Shown: in pieces, positions 36,440 through 48,900 of the stretch | Layout: every line of letters begins with the position of its first letter | How positions within the stretch are numbered: position 1 is the stretch's first letter | DNA from: Chiridota heheva | Taxonomy: Eukaryota > Echinodermata > Holothuroidea > Apodida > Chiridotidae | Reading direction: 5' to 3' | NCBI GenBank assembly: GCA_020152595.1 | Contig: JAIGNY010002020.1 | Coordinates: 1,453,501-1,517,500 of the forward strand | Length of the DNA stretch: 64,000 nucleotides | Position numbers and translations under genes: made by a program | The notes under the pieces: model-generated | Database searches by the model: none | What the model saw: the letters and a program-made list of their open reading frames with translations, nothing else | Told to the model about the DNA's origin: nothing

Positions 36440-36619
36440 CAATGAGGGGGGCTTTACTGCTGAGGAGTTCTTCATAACTATTTGCTATTATGTTCATTGG
36501 AGATTGGGTAAGAAATCTGCCCGTCTTCACCATTCTCTCACATGCTTGCATCAGCTGACTTGGAAACCGAGATGGATCAATTCCATAATCTCTCCAACCC
36601 CCAACACCATCAGCCACAC
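36440..36619 (-). CDS. PPTC7: PPTC7 exon 2: metal-binding ADGVGGW segment
   Basis: Second coding exon, 180 nt. After the split Gly codon it encodes [18 protein letters not shown], the strongest PPTC7 signature; the Asp of ADGVGG is a PP2C metal ligand. It continues through an alpha-helical stretch ([10 protein letters not shown]) and ends at APLIG. The acceptor is CCTTAG directly before 36619 and the donor is GTAAGT at 36439-36434, both canonical. Phases in and out are 1 and 1, matching exons 1 and 3. Residues 85-145 of the reconstructed chain. The reading frame is open over the exon and meets a stop soon after the donor. It sits between introns of about 23.4 kb upstream and 27.8 kb downstream. 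Confidence 0.95.
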
Positions 36620-36808
36620 CTAAGGAATAAAGAGTGAGAGAACAAAATCAGTAATCTCAAATAAACTGTACAACATAGACCCTAAGGTTACACTACTGAA
36701 AGTGAGACATTATCTGATAGCACTCAACAGGAGCATTGTCAACCTTTTTGATTGGGGTGGGGGTCATCAAGGAAACAATTTTTTTTTCTATCATTTGCTA
36801 ATCTTTAT

Positions 36809-36816
36809 TATTATTA

Positions 36817-36859
<43 letters not shown>

Positions 36860-36956
36860 CATTATTATTATCATTATTATTATTATTATTATTATTATCA
36901 TTATTATTATCATTAGTATCAGTATTAGTATTAGTATTAGTATTATCATTATCATT

Positions 36957-36987
<31 letters not shown>

Positions 36988-36988
36988 C
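36809..36988. repeat. (ATT)n/(ATC)n microsatellite
   Basis: About 180 bp of ATT triplets with ATC and AGT variants. It produces long Ile, Met or Asn runs in several frames on both strands; none is a gene. It lies only about 200 bp upstream of exon 2 in gene sense. Confidence 0.95.
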
Positions 36989-37364
36989 TTTGGGGGAGGG
37001 GGGTTGCAACCCCTTTGACCTGCCCCCTAGCAACACCATGCTCAGATCGTATAAGTTTGAAGCATAGTGTTGACAAAACCATTGAAGATACACTATACTA
37101 AAAATTCTTTCTTTCTACATTTTAAAACGTGCAAAACGGTGCAATAATAAGGAAAAGAGCAAATCATGAAAATGTAAAATCAATTTGCAAAAAAAAAAAA
37201 ATTCTCGCAATAACTTTACAAAAACAGCCTGAAGTTGAAAATGTTTGTATAGGTACTGAAAAAATGCTAAGTCAATACATCAGTAAAATTGCAGGGGTGA
37301 TGTACAATTCACGTGAGATTTAACTACCAAAACACAATGGCACATAACTCTTATGGGAAATAAC

Positions 37365-37506
37365 CAGTGGTGTAGCTAGGACCATACGGGCCAGGGGGCA
37401 AGATATAATGGTATATTTTTTATGACCTCCTTATGGGGCCTGGGCCACTGTCCCATTCCCACCCCCTCCCTCCCCCCACACACTTTCCTTCCTAGTTACG
37501 CCACTG
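37365..37506. mobile_element. hAT-like MITE, 142 bp
   Basis: Ends CAGTGGTGTAGCTAGG and CCTAGTTACGCCACTG are inverted repeats with two mismatches. The flanking octamers GAAATAAC (37357-37364) and GGAATAAC (37507-37514) match at seven of eight positions, a hAT-type target duplication. The same family as the element at 20249-20460. Confidence 0.85.
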
Positions 37507-38086
37507 GGAATAACTCCATGGACTAGCAAAATCCAGACCACAGTAGTAGGCATATATTTATCTTGACCATGTTGACCTGCTGGTAAACATACCTAAATGG
37601 AACAAAGAATCAGACAAACTCTACACAAGGGGAATTAAGACTTTAAAATGTGGACATTGAGAAAACAAAAGTATAATTGCATCAACTTTGTATTCTTTCT
37701 TGTACACCAACAAAAATCCAAACAAAATATTATACAGTCAGTAACTGACAGTTTTGACTATCTTTTTCTAAGAGTTGAAATAATTTCTGGTGCAAAATTG
37801 AATCCTTCTGATGCCTGTATGGAAAGAGGCCTTTTACCACTATATTTTAATTGAAGAAATGTGGAGACAACCACATTAAAGACACATACAGTAATTAACC
37901 AAGCAAGATATTATTAATTAAAGTTTTGCCTGATAACCTGACACAGTTATGGTCTTTTTTATTTCTGCAAATTTTTCATCATATGTTTATAATTTTTGCT
38001 CAACACACTCCTGAAATTCAAATCAAGTTACTTTGAAGTTCAATGATTTTATATGCATGATTACCCTTGAAGATCAGGCTATTAAA

Positions 38087-40420
38087 GCAGAACCAAAAGG
38101 TTTGTGGTTCTGAAGCTTTTTTTCATATGCTGATTGATTTGCAAGTTTTGTCGATCAAGCATTATCAAATGTCACAAAATATAATACCATTTACTTAAGG
38201 TCTTTAAAATTTGCATCTAAAGTACAGTACATGCAATGTGGTAAAAATCAATAAGGTTTAGGACTTTGTTTATAGGTCTAAAAACATTTCTGTAATATAA
38301 TTAACATTCTGTAACAATATTTAATATTCTGTAAATATTTGATATTCTGTAACAATATTTGAAATAAGATTTCTCAAAGTTTGAAAGTAGAATTATGATA
38401 AGAATTATGAATGATATTTCAACTGAAGAATGACTTGCAAGTGATATTTCAAATTTCTAAATGACCTTCTGAATTCAGATGGTTGTTTTGTCTCTCTGTA
38501 ATAAGTTTAACGTTCTGTGGTTTGGATGCTTTTTTCATATGCTGATTGATTTGTAAGTTTTGTATCAACTGTCATGTCATTGCATATCATGAAAAATTTG
38601 TTCCATGATATTCATTCATAAGCCACACCCACCATGCAGATCAATAAAAAGGTTGACAACATTAGCATTTACACAGTAACTAGTAACATTAGCAAGTACG
38701 ATGCAAAAATAGTTGCTCATTTATACTATTTCAAGACATTTTAATAAGCCCTGCCTACTAATTACTATTCATGACATCACTACCACAACATTAAAACATA
38801 TGTACAGTTCATAACCCATCTGTGTACCACATATGGCATAAATCTGATATACATGTACCGTTCATGAGGTATGGTGTGTTTATATCATTTAGCACTTTAG
38901 TCATACCCACCATGTATATTAATGACATCTGTTAATTACATAAGCATGTACACAATAACCAACGATATCATCATGCCCAGTATAATGCAAAATGGACATA
39001 CACTTGCTCACTTATCACTTGTTCAAAATGTTCACTTTAAGCCCTACCTCTTATTAATATGCTTGGTATCACCACCAAAAACAATAGGGTCCATCTATAA
39101 ACCATTGGCCATTGGCTATCTGTGTACCACACAAAACGTAAAGCCAGTTCAGAGTTCTTGAGATATCATGTTTACAAGCTTTTTAATTACAAAATCATAT
39201 TAAGCCCCGCCCACTATGCACATGGATAAAAGTCAACAATTTGTATCTAATGAACACACATATCAAACAAAACAGACAAATGAGCTTTTCCAGATTTTTA
39301 ATTTAAGCCCCACCTACTCATTAATATACATGGCATCACAACCAAAACCAATAGGGCACATCTATGGAAGGACCATGGGCTATTTGCGTACTAAATATGA
39401 CATAAATCCAGTTTACCGTTTTTGAGATATTATGTTTATAAGCTCTTTTAAGCAAAATCATATTAAGCCTTGCCCACTACGCATATTAATGAAATTCAAC
39501 ATTTTTACACAATGAACATGTACATAACAGCTAACATCATAATTGTACCAAATATGAAACATTACACACCTGCTATCTTTTTTAAATATGAGTATTATTT
39601 TAAAATTTAGCCCCGCCAACTCATCAATATGCATTTAATCACCACCAAAAACATTATGGCATATCTAAGGACCATGGGCTATCTGTGTACCAAATATGAC
39701 AAGAATCCAGTTTACCATTCTTGAGACACCGTATTTACAAGCTCTTTACAGCAAAATCAGATTAAGTCCCGCCCACTATGCATATTAATGAAATTCAACG
39801 TTTTTTTACATCATGAACATGTACACACTAGCTAACATCATAATTGTCCCAAATATGAAACAAAACAGACAAGCGGTGGTAAAATATAAACATTTCAAGA
39901 TTTTTACATTTAAGCCTCGCCTACTCATTAATATGTATGACATAACCATCCAAAACAATAGAGCACATCTACTGACAATGGGCTATCTCCGTACCAAATA
40001 TGACATAAACACAGTTTACCGTTCTTGAGAAATAGTGTTTACAAGCTCTTTACAGAAAAATCATATTAAGCCCCGCCCACTATGCATATTAATGAAATTC
40101 AACGTTTTTCACATCATGAACATGTACACACCAGCTACCACCATAATTATACCAAATATGAAACAAAACAAACATGTAGTTCTTAAAATATGAAAATTTC
40201 AAGATTATTACATTAAGCCCTGCCTACTCATTAATATGCATAACATCACCATCAAAAACAATAGGGCACATCTACAGACCATGGCTTATCTGTGTACAGA
40301 TATGACATTGATCCAGTGTACCGTTATTGAGATATCGGGTTTACAAGCTGGCCTTCACAAACACACACATACAATTCATCATGAAGGCATAGGTTCCTGA
40401 TGCTATCATCAGAACCAAAA
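38087..40420. mobile_element. Repeat element A: array of ~300-bp units with ATTAATATGCAT boxes
   Basis: It begins with CAGAACCAAAAGGTTTGTGG and ends near TGATGCTATCATCAGAACC. Inside, about six units of 260-303 bp recur (AAGCCCCGCCCACT-type marks at about 38617, 38905, 39204, 39466, 39764 and 40067). Each full unit has two GC-box-like words: one followed by ATTAATATGCAT, the other by its reverse complement ATGCATATTAAT. Other unit words are GAACATGTACACAC, CCAAATATGAAACAAAACAG and GACCATGGGCTATCTGTGTA. It shares start, end and units with element B (46469-48160). No transposase. Confidence 0.85.
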
Positions 40421-40710
40421 ATGTTATATTGTTGTTGATTCTCTTTCCTTTTCAAAGGAGACATAAAACTATCATTCCCCACGGTTACTATGATTATAAA
40501 TGTAAAGAGTCTTTGAAATGTTATACAGTACCGATTAAAGCAATCCAACATATTTTCTTGATTAAAACAATTACTCTACAAATTTGGGGCCACCATTTTG
40601 TTCACACAGACAGCACACAATTACTGTATGCACGACATTACACAGACAACAGACGTGTTGGATAAAATGTATTAACAGTCCATTTGAAATTTTCTAGCTG
40701 ACAGGATAAT

Positions 40711-41600
40711 AAATTTTCCTTCGTAAGAGTCTAAGAATTTTCTTTTGTAAAAGTCTATGAATTTTCCTTTGTAAGAGTCTATGATTTTCCTTTGTAAGAG
40801 TTTACGAATTTTCCTTTGTAGGAGTCTATGAATTTTCCTTTGTAGAGTCTATAAATTTTCCTTTGTAAGAGTCTATGAATTTTCCTTTGTAAGAGTATGA
40901 ATTTTCCTTTGTAAGAGTCTATGAATTTTCCTTTGTAAGAGTTTAGGAATTTTCCTTTGTAAGTCTATGAATTTCCTTTGTAAGAGTCTTATGAATTTTC
41001 CTTTGTAAGAGTCTATAGATTTTCCTTTGTAAGAGTCTATGAATTTTCCTTTGTGGGAGTCTATGAATTTTCCTTTGTAGGAGTCTATAAATTTTCCTTT
41101 GTAAGAGTCTATGAATTTTCCTTTGTAAGAGTATGAATTTTCCTTTGTAAGAGTCTATGAATTTTCCTTTGTAAGAGTTTAGAATTTTCCTTTGTAAGAG
41201 TCTATGAATTTCCTTTGTAAGAGTCTTATGAATTTTCCTTTGTAGGAGTCTACAAATTTTCCTTTGTAAGAGTCTATGAATTTTCCTTTGTAGGAGTCTA
41301 TGAATTTTCCTTTGTAGGAGTCTATGAATTTTCCTTTGTAGGAGTCTACGAATTTTCCTTTGTAGGAGTCTATGATTTTTTTTTTTATAGGAGTCTACAA
41401 ATTTTCCTTTGTAGGAGTCTACAAATTTTCCTTTGTAGGAGTCTACAAATTTTCCTTTGTAAGAGTCTACAAATTTTCCTTTGTAGGAGTCTACAAATTT
41501 TGTAGGAGTCTATGAATTTTCCTTTGTAGGAGTCTATGAATTTGTATTTGTAGGAGTCTATGAATTTGTATTTGTAGGGTCTACAAATTTTTATTTGTAC
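40711..41600. repeat. 24-bp minisatellite
   Basis: Unit GAATTTTCCTTTGTAAGAGT plus CTAT, about 37 copies, with variants (GGAGTC for GAGTC, TACAAA for TATGAA, some units of 18-23 bp). Variant units cluster: TAAGAG forms dominate the left half and TAGGAG forms the right half, showing local homogenisation. Confidence 0.95.
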
Positions 41601-42449
41601 ATGCTAGTGCTGAAACAATTCATTCAAACCAAAAGTCAAAACATTTTGACAAGATCTTAGGCTTTATGTTTTCTTTCAAAAACCATCTTTGTAACATTAA
41701 AATTTCTTGTAAACATTAAACTTGATAATTGATAATAGGGTTCATTAGGACGTACACCTCTGATTTAAGTCGTCTTTTAAGTTAATTTTCTTCTGTTTCA
41801 ATGAAACAAGTACATGTTAAAAAGACTTAATAGTAGTCCTTAAATGTTTTCTTTGCTTCTTTGTATGCTGCAATTTTACATCAGCTAATTAAGTGAAAGA
41901 AAACAGTCTATGGCCAGTGATAGAGAGGGGACCATGAAACAAAAAGGATGGGTGAACCAGTGAGATGTCATCCTTTTTGGCCAATTGAAGTGATCCTTAC
42001 CAATTTTCCTGTAATGAAACTTAATCCTTACTTGGTCACTTTCAAATCCCTCAATTTTCCAATGTAGAAGGTTTTGTCAAAATAGACTGCATGATAGTTA
42101 CCAACTTTTAACTGTGATTCTTAAGTCTGGGTTTAAGGAATTGATTTCACAGGTAAATACCTGGGAATTATTAGCATTTACCTTTACACTTTCAGGTGGA
42201 ACTTCTTTGATGTTAGAGCCTGATGATTTAGCTTTCTTCCCAGAGCAAGGGGATGTGCTATTGTCAGTGATGGAAGTAAGAGTATCATCAGAAAGAGGAA
42301 GTCTCTTTTCGCAAAAGAACCCGCATAAGTCTTATTGACACAGACTTTGGTGTCATTAAATGATAAGCAGTTTTCACAGAAACATGTAAGATTTTCACCA
42401 AAAGATAGTAGGGACCCACCTTCTTCATTGCATGAAGCTTTCAGGACCC

Positions 42450-43720
42450 TTTAAGTGTTTGACTTGAGTCTGAGGGTGGTCTCTTTTAACATCTGAATCA
42501 GAAACCAGAAAGAATTTGCAAGCAGAGAATAAATCATCTGATTCAAGGTTTTCCTTTACAACCAATCAGAAACATCTTGGCTTTTTGAATAACTACTTCC
42601 CTACCAAGGATAGCTTTATCCAATTGAGCACCCCTAGCTCTTCATCCCCCTCCTCTTTGCCATGCTCTGACCCATAGTAGTATCTCTCTGTTTTTAAGTT
42701 GTATTATGTAAGGTCAGCAAAAGTCCCTCTTCCTTTATACTGTGACTGACAACCATCACTTAAAATAATCTCATTGTCAATTGGAATACCCTTTTTTATA
42801 AGGTGGTCATTTGCTATGTCAAGAAAATGGTTGACTGCATTGAAATCAAGGGTGGTATCGTCACTTATGAAAACAAGGCTTTCACAAAAAAATTGATGTT
42901 CATTTTCTGAATTTCTGAAATACAGTAAGATGAATTGTTATCGGTTTCTTTGTCCAGTGAGCAGATTTGATTTCATCTTGATAAAACACAGAGCAGTTTT
43001 TTGCAAAGTCCATAACCATCAAAACCCATTTTGATGAAAGCTTTTGCTTGATTTGGTTATGCTGATAATATTGCCAGTGGGCACCAAACAGGTGTTGAAC
43101 AAAAGTAATTTTCCCCACACAGGATGCTGATATCTTGATCAATAAACTCTTCAAGCAATATTCTCAGTGTGTCACTTTTGGTGAGCAGGGTTTGTCTTTT
43201 TTGCCATCCTTTGACATGGTATAATCCCACCTGTTGCACGTGCAACTTATATCCTTATCAAATTATGCATATTTATCCAGGATGTTGACACGGTAATCGG
43301 AACATTTTGGGCTTGTTCCCATGATGCACTTTGAGTCATGAAACCTTGCGGAATCAGACTTTGGGCAAAGCAGTAATTTAAGAGACCAAGCTCATCGGTT
43401 ATTTTGAAAATAGCACATTTTGTTTGACTGATTTTCTGGTTAATGGTGAGAAACTTTATTTGATGTTAACACAGTAGGTGCAAAGGCACACATCCCTGTT
43501 CACCTGTATAATGAGTTTCAAATTCTTTGGATGCATCTGGGTGAATTTTGTGTAGCAGATTTTGTTGTTTTAGTTCTCTTTGATGTATTTAGAAATGCAG
43601 ATTTGAGACTGACTTACAAAACATATCCTGGACGATGCTTATTAGCATACCCCTTTAAGGCAAATGCCTTAAGATATCTTCCTAAAGTAAAAACTTGGAA
43701 CTTTTTTCAGTCTCTTGGCT
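42450..43720 (-). pseudogene. Decayed transposase-like gene, unclassified family
   Basis: Read on the minus strand in shifting frames, it contains in order a Cys-containing region (HDSKCIMGTSPKC, about 43330), QHLFGAHWQYYQHNQIKQKL, VMDFAKNCSVFYQDEIKSAH, FISDDTTLDFNAVNHFLDI, SDGCQSQYK (42733-42760) and GSEHGKEEGDEELGV (42615-42675). I recognise this motif order from uncharacterised multi-copy proteins in cnidarian and echinoderm-type genomes. The spaced D(FA.N), D(GC) and late acidic residues would fit a DDE/D nuclease fold, but that is inference. At least four frameshifts or stops make it inactive. Confidence 0.55.
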
Positions 43721-43759
43721 CAATCTAGAGCAAACTTGTTGTTTGTGAAATAATCCTTT

Positions 43760-44640
43760 GCTTAAGTTACCCAGCCACAGTGTCTTCAGAGCCACCCCAG
43801 TATACTTGTAAATCAAGGTTAGTTTTGCCCTTTTATCAATAGATCCTGTTCTGATGCTACTTTACAGCCTTTCCTATGGAATTTTTTCTCTACTCATTAC
43901 TGAACTACAGTATGTATTACATGTACAAAGGTGTAGCAGCTCGCCATACTGTGCAGCTCATTAAGAACCACTTGAAGACAGCAATCTACACTGTTTGTTT
44001 CTTACTGTAGAATACCTCAACAACCTTGAAAGGGACTTAACTGAAACTTGCAAAAACAATTGCCGATTGGAAAAATAATTCGGAAAATAATTTGGGCAAA
44101 TTAGTAGTTTGTAGGAGAGGGTATATAAATTGTATGGCAAGTGGGATATCCTGCAGGAATGGAAGTTGAGAAGAAATTGATGGAATAAATGACCCTGCAA
44201 GAGGACAAGACATAACATGAAGTATGTTACTTCATGTAACAGGTGAACATTCAAATGGGTCAAGTTATTAGGAATGATAAATAAACATACTTTGAGATCG
44301 TAATAACATATAGAGGTGAAACCCAAGGAAAACCAATGGTAAACAAAACTAGATCAGATTTTGAAAGGATGGGATGGGAGGGTTGGAAATTGGGTATTTA
44401 AAAAAAGAAAATTCAAGTTCAAGGTAATTTCCTGTGCAGCCTGATCTGAAGCACATATTAATGCTTAACACTAATAAGCATTCCTCAAACTAGTGATGGT
44501 ATCTATTCATATGTAGTAAAAGTATCATGTCTGATATTCAAAACTGTATAAAGGTTGTCTCTGACTTTCTTCATTATTGTGAATAATGACAAATATTTAT
44601 GCTTCATAAGCCTTTATGGTTTTACTTCCTCTTACTCAAT
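43760..44640. other. Intronic sequence, nothing recognised
   Basis: No motif seen; the minus-strand frame at 43961-44326 (121 codons) is low in complexity and not recognised. Confidence 0.45.
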
Positions 44641-44887
44641 GACGAGTGAACACACAATTACAATGACGGGGTCGTCGCCTGCGTGTCGGTTATGATAGTA
44701 ACAATGCTACCATGAAACGCTTAATACAACCTGAACGAGAACACAGGTACGATGTACGGACAGACATACAGTAATATCGACAACCAAGTCAATGTCCACT
44801 GCCTTTGATAACCAGTTGTGGCGCACTGGCAAAAAAGCCCGACGACGACAAGTGAACACACAATTACAATGACAAGGTCATCGCCTG
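44641..44887 (-). mobile_element. SINE body copy in reverse orientation with terminal direct repeats
   Basis: The stretch 44663-44840 is the inverse of the body of the tRNA SINE at 56436-56700 (shared GGTTATGATAGTAACAATGC, CGAGAACACAGGTAC and GATAACCAGTTGTGG, inverted). A ~40-bp direct repeat, CGAGTGAACACACAATTACA and onwards, borders it at 44642-44680 and 44847-44887. The tRNA-like head is absent. Confidence 0.7.
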
Positions 44888-44899
44888 TTACTCTTACTT

Positions 44900-46445
44900 A
44901 CTTACCCAGTGCTTATAGAATGCAAAATCACAGGGTTCTCTGCACTTAACAGAACAAAACAAAACTCCATATACAAATAATCCAACAATAAGGTAAAACA
45001 TGAAAATAAAAGAGATGAACACAAAACAGTTACTATAAGTACATGCTGGAAGTGTTTCTCGAAGAGAAAATTCTTCAGGTGTTTTTTAAACACGTCAATG
45101 AAGGAACTGTTTCTGATTTTAAAAGGTAAAGCATTCCACAGAGGTGGGCCGGCTTAAAGCTTGGTTCCCTACTTCTTTTTTGAAGGGAAAGTAACTAATG
45201 TGAGTTTGTCAGTTGAGGATCTTAAAGCTTGGTTGGGATGATAAATTGTGAATATGTCCAGAGGATAAGATGGTGTAAGCTTGTGAATATATTTGAAGAT
45301 ATACATCAGAAGGCAAAAATGTACTCTAAGATGACAAGGTAGCCAATGCAAATCAGCAAGCACTGGTGACATGTGATCAACATGAGTGCGCCTTGTAACC
45401 CGCTGCTTTGTTATGCATTAGCTGCAGATGTTTAATTTGTGTTTGAGAGATTCCTGTACAAAGAAAACAGCAGTAATCAAGTCTTGATGTAACAAGGCAT
45501 TGGATGGCTGTTTTGCAAGCCTGAATGATAAAAACTGGTGAGCTTTGCTGTTTCAAAGATGAAAATGGCAGGTCCTGATTACACTTGATACTTGATGCTC
45601 CATTGTGAGGTGTTGATCAAAGACGACGCCAAGATTCCTAACACAAGATTTTGAGGGGATTAGTGTGTCATCAATAAGTATGGCCTGAGTGCCGACAGTG
45701 TGATGTTGAGAAGGTGAAATTAAGTTGAGAAGTTCAGTTTTATCTTTGTTAAGCTGTAAGTAATTGAGTGACATCCTTTGTCTGATTTCAAAAATACATG
45801 ATTGTAATCTGTTGACAGCAAGAGTGGTATCTTCAGGATCAGCAGGTTTGTAACAAACATACAATTGAAGATCATCAGCATATTTGTGGTAGTGCTGGAT
45901 GGGCGGGCATTATGTAAATGGATAAAGTACAGGTCCCAGAGCCAAACCTTGCTGTACACCTTTTTTGATAATTCTGGAACTGGAGAATTTACCATTTATA
46001 CCCACAACTTGACTGCGGTTGTTAACATATGATCCAAACCATTTCAGTACAGAACCTCTCAACCTGCGATTTTGTTATGCAGCATGTGAATCATACATTA
46101 ATATAATAATATAAATAATTTATATAGCATTTTTGGTATATGTGTACATTCATGGTTGATGGTGTCAAAGGCTGAACTTAGATCCAAAAGGGCAAGGACG
46201 GCTTTATTATTTTTCAGGAAGCAGGCAATGTCATTATAACCCTTCAAAAGAGCACTCTCAGTTGAATATATGCAGACTGCAAGCATTCATCGTTTCAAAA
46301 TAATGCGCTCAATTGACTTCCCTAAGAAGGACAAGTTAGAGAAGGTCTGTAATTCTTTTTCACTGCTGGATCAAGGGCAGACAATTTTTAAAAGTGGTGT
46401 AACTATTGCTACCTTCAAAGATCCAAGACTTCACCTGACGAAAGT
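44900..46445 (-). mobile_element. L2/CR1-like LINE: reverse transcriptase and 3' end, decayed
   Basis: Reading 5' to 3' on the minus strand: SLKVAIVTPLLK with NLSFLGKSIERI (46300-46440), STESALLKGYNDI, ALLDLSSAFDTINHE (RT palm motif A with Asp), a small insertion of ATATAATAATATAAATA type at 46098-46140, LALGPVLY, YADDLQLYV (intact catalytic YADD near 45870), LNKDKTELL, VRNLGVVFD, and finally LADLHWLPCHLRV and LTPSYPLDIF before the 3' end. Stops and frameshifts throughout. The 5' continuation is at 48170-48900. Confidence 0.85.
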
Positions 46446-46468
46446 GATAGATTTACCAAATCTGTCAA

Positions 46469-48160
46469 CCAGAACCAAAAGGTTTTGTGGTTCCGATTTT
46501 GCTGTTTTTTTACATAAGCAGATTTATTTGCAAAATAGATATTAATTGTCATGTTATTGCATATCATGAAATATTTGTTCCATGATATACCATAACAGAT
46601 CAATAAAAATGTTGACAACATTAGCATTTGCACAATAATGAACAACATTATCATACCAAGTATAACGTAAAACGATTGCTCATTTATTCTATTTCAAGAA
46701 TTTGTCAGTAAGCCCCGCCTACTCAATAATATTCATGAAATCACTACCACAACATTAGAACAAATACAGTATGTACAGACCATGACCCATCTATGTACCT
46801 GATATAGCATGAATCTGATATATTCTTCATGAAATACAGTGTGGTGTTTACATCATTTAGCACTTTCACATTAAGCCACGCCCACGCTACACACTAATGA
46901 CATCTGCTGATAACATAAGCATAAGCACAATAACCAACAAAATTATCATGCCAATATGATGCAAAACGGATATACAGTTGCTCATTTATCACTTTTTTTA
47001 AATGTTCACTGTAAGCTCTGCCCACTTATTAACATTAATATCACCACCAAAAAAAACAAGAGCATATGCACAGACTATGAACTATCAACCTGCGTATCAA
47101 ATATGATAATAATCCAGTTTACCATTCTTGAGATACTGTTTTTACAGGCTCTTTTGAGCAAAATCATATTAAGCCCTGTCCACTATGCACATTAATGAAA
47201 TTCAACATTTTTATATCATGAACATGTACACACCAACTAACATCATAATTTTTCCAAATATGAAACAAAACAGACATGCGGTGGTTAAAATATGAACATT
47301 TCAAGATTTTTATATAAAGTCCTGCCTATTCATTGATTTGCATAATATCATAACCCCGAAACAATAAGGCACATCTACAGAAGACCATGGACTATTTGTG
47401 TACCAAATATGGCATGAATCCACTTTACTGTTCTTGAAATACCGTGTTTACAAGGTCTTTTCAGCAAAATCATATTAAGCCCCACCCACTATCTATAATC
47501 ATGAAATTCAACAATTTTACATCATGAACATGTACAAACCAGCTAACATAAATATACCAAATATGAAACGAAACAGACATGTGGTTGTTAAAATATAAAT
47601 ATTTCGAAATTTTTACAATAAGCCCTGCCTACTCATTAATATGCATGATATAACTAAGCCCTGCCTACTCATTAATATGCAAGACATCACCATCAAAACC
47701 AATAAGGCACATTTACAGACCACGGGATATCTGTGTATCGAATATGACATACAAGTTTTTTCAGGAAAATAATATTTAGCTCCGCCCACAATGCTTATTA
47801 AAGAAATTCAACATTTTTACATCATGAACATGTACACAACTGATAACATCATAATTACAACAAATATGAAACAAAACAGACATGCTATTGTTAAAATATA
47901 AACATTTCAAAAAATTTACATTAGGCCCCGCCTTCTCATTAATATGCATAATATCACAATCAAAAACAATAGGGCACAACTACGGACCATCTGTGTACCA
48001 CCTATGCCATGAATCCGCTGCATCGTTCTTAAGATATCATGTTTCTGAGCTGGGCATTATAAACACACCCACACACAGTTGCACACACCCAAACACACAT
48101 ACATACACACTCACACCATTGTGACCACATAGGTCCCTGATGCTATCGCATCAGAATTAA
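46469..48160. mobile_element. Repeat element B: ~300-bp unit array inserted in the LINE
   Basis: The same family as 38087-40420: starts CAGAACCAAAAGGTTTTGTG, ends TGATGCTATCGCATCAGAA, with about five units whose AAGCCACGCCCAC/AAGCCCTGTCCACT-type marks lie near 46875, 47170, 47480 and 47780. It splits the LINE: RT sequence lies on its left and the endonuclease-RT linker on its right, so it inserted after the LINE. Confidence 0.8.
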
Positions 48161-48169
48161 AAAATAGTA

Positions 48170-48900
48170 GGTGCGCCTTCAATGATTTCTTAAGCAGCCA
48201 TGTTGGTAATGTATCAAGTAGACATGACTTTGGTGGGGATGAAATGATGACATCCTCAATTCATTCTGAGTGACAGCAGTAAATGGACTGAGATGGGAAT
48301 GTGGACCACAAGGCTTATCCAATCATTCAACTGATCAGATGAGGTAGGCATAGTTGCAGTAATGTTACTAACAATGTCATCAATCTTAGTGATGAAAAAG
48401 TCAGCAAACTCCTCACATGCTCTAACTGGATCCTCAAATGACAAATCAGCCTGGATTGCACATTATCTGCCAGGAGACTGTCCAGAGCACCATGGCTTAA
48501 TTTCCGATCACTGGAAGAAAGGTTCTCTTGATAGTATTTATTTTCTGATTGAGATATGTGAAGGTTGATTTTATCTCGCATTTCCTCATACATCTGATGA
48601 TAAACATGAAGATTGGACTTCCTCTAACAATGTTCACAGGCTCTACGCTTATAACGCAGCTCATTCAGATATCAAACCGTGGACATATTTTCTTGGATTT
48701 CCTTGGATGCTACCATTGGGGCATTCTTGTCAAGAACACTTGTAAGAGCAGGGACCTGCTATTTAGTAAGAGTTCTATTGTAGTTATTGAAGAGAGCATG
48801 TCCCTAATAGAACTGCCAGTTTCAATTGCCAAGAATGCTTCATGATATTAGCTTGAAATATCCCCAAATTCAAGTCATGATAATCTCTCCCATTGCTCTT
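48170..48900 (-). mobile_element. 5' part of the same L2/CR1-like LINE (endonuclease-RT linker)
   Basis: The minus strand encodes EMRDKINLHISQSENKYYQE, SSSDRKLSHGALDSLLADN and CEEFADFFITKIDDIVSNI in neighbouring frames. This is the usual order of the linker between endonuclease and RT in CR1/L2 elements (RNKVNLxIRxAK-like helix, then FNxFFxxKI-like helix). It is collinear with the RT at 44900-46445 once element B is removed. Confidence 0.7.

Noticed and set aside
36702-37093. Open frames with long Ile, Met or Asn runs
   Set aside because: Translation of an ATT microsatellite in several frames.
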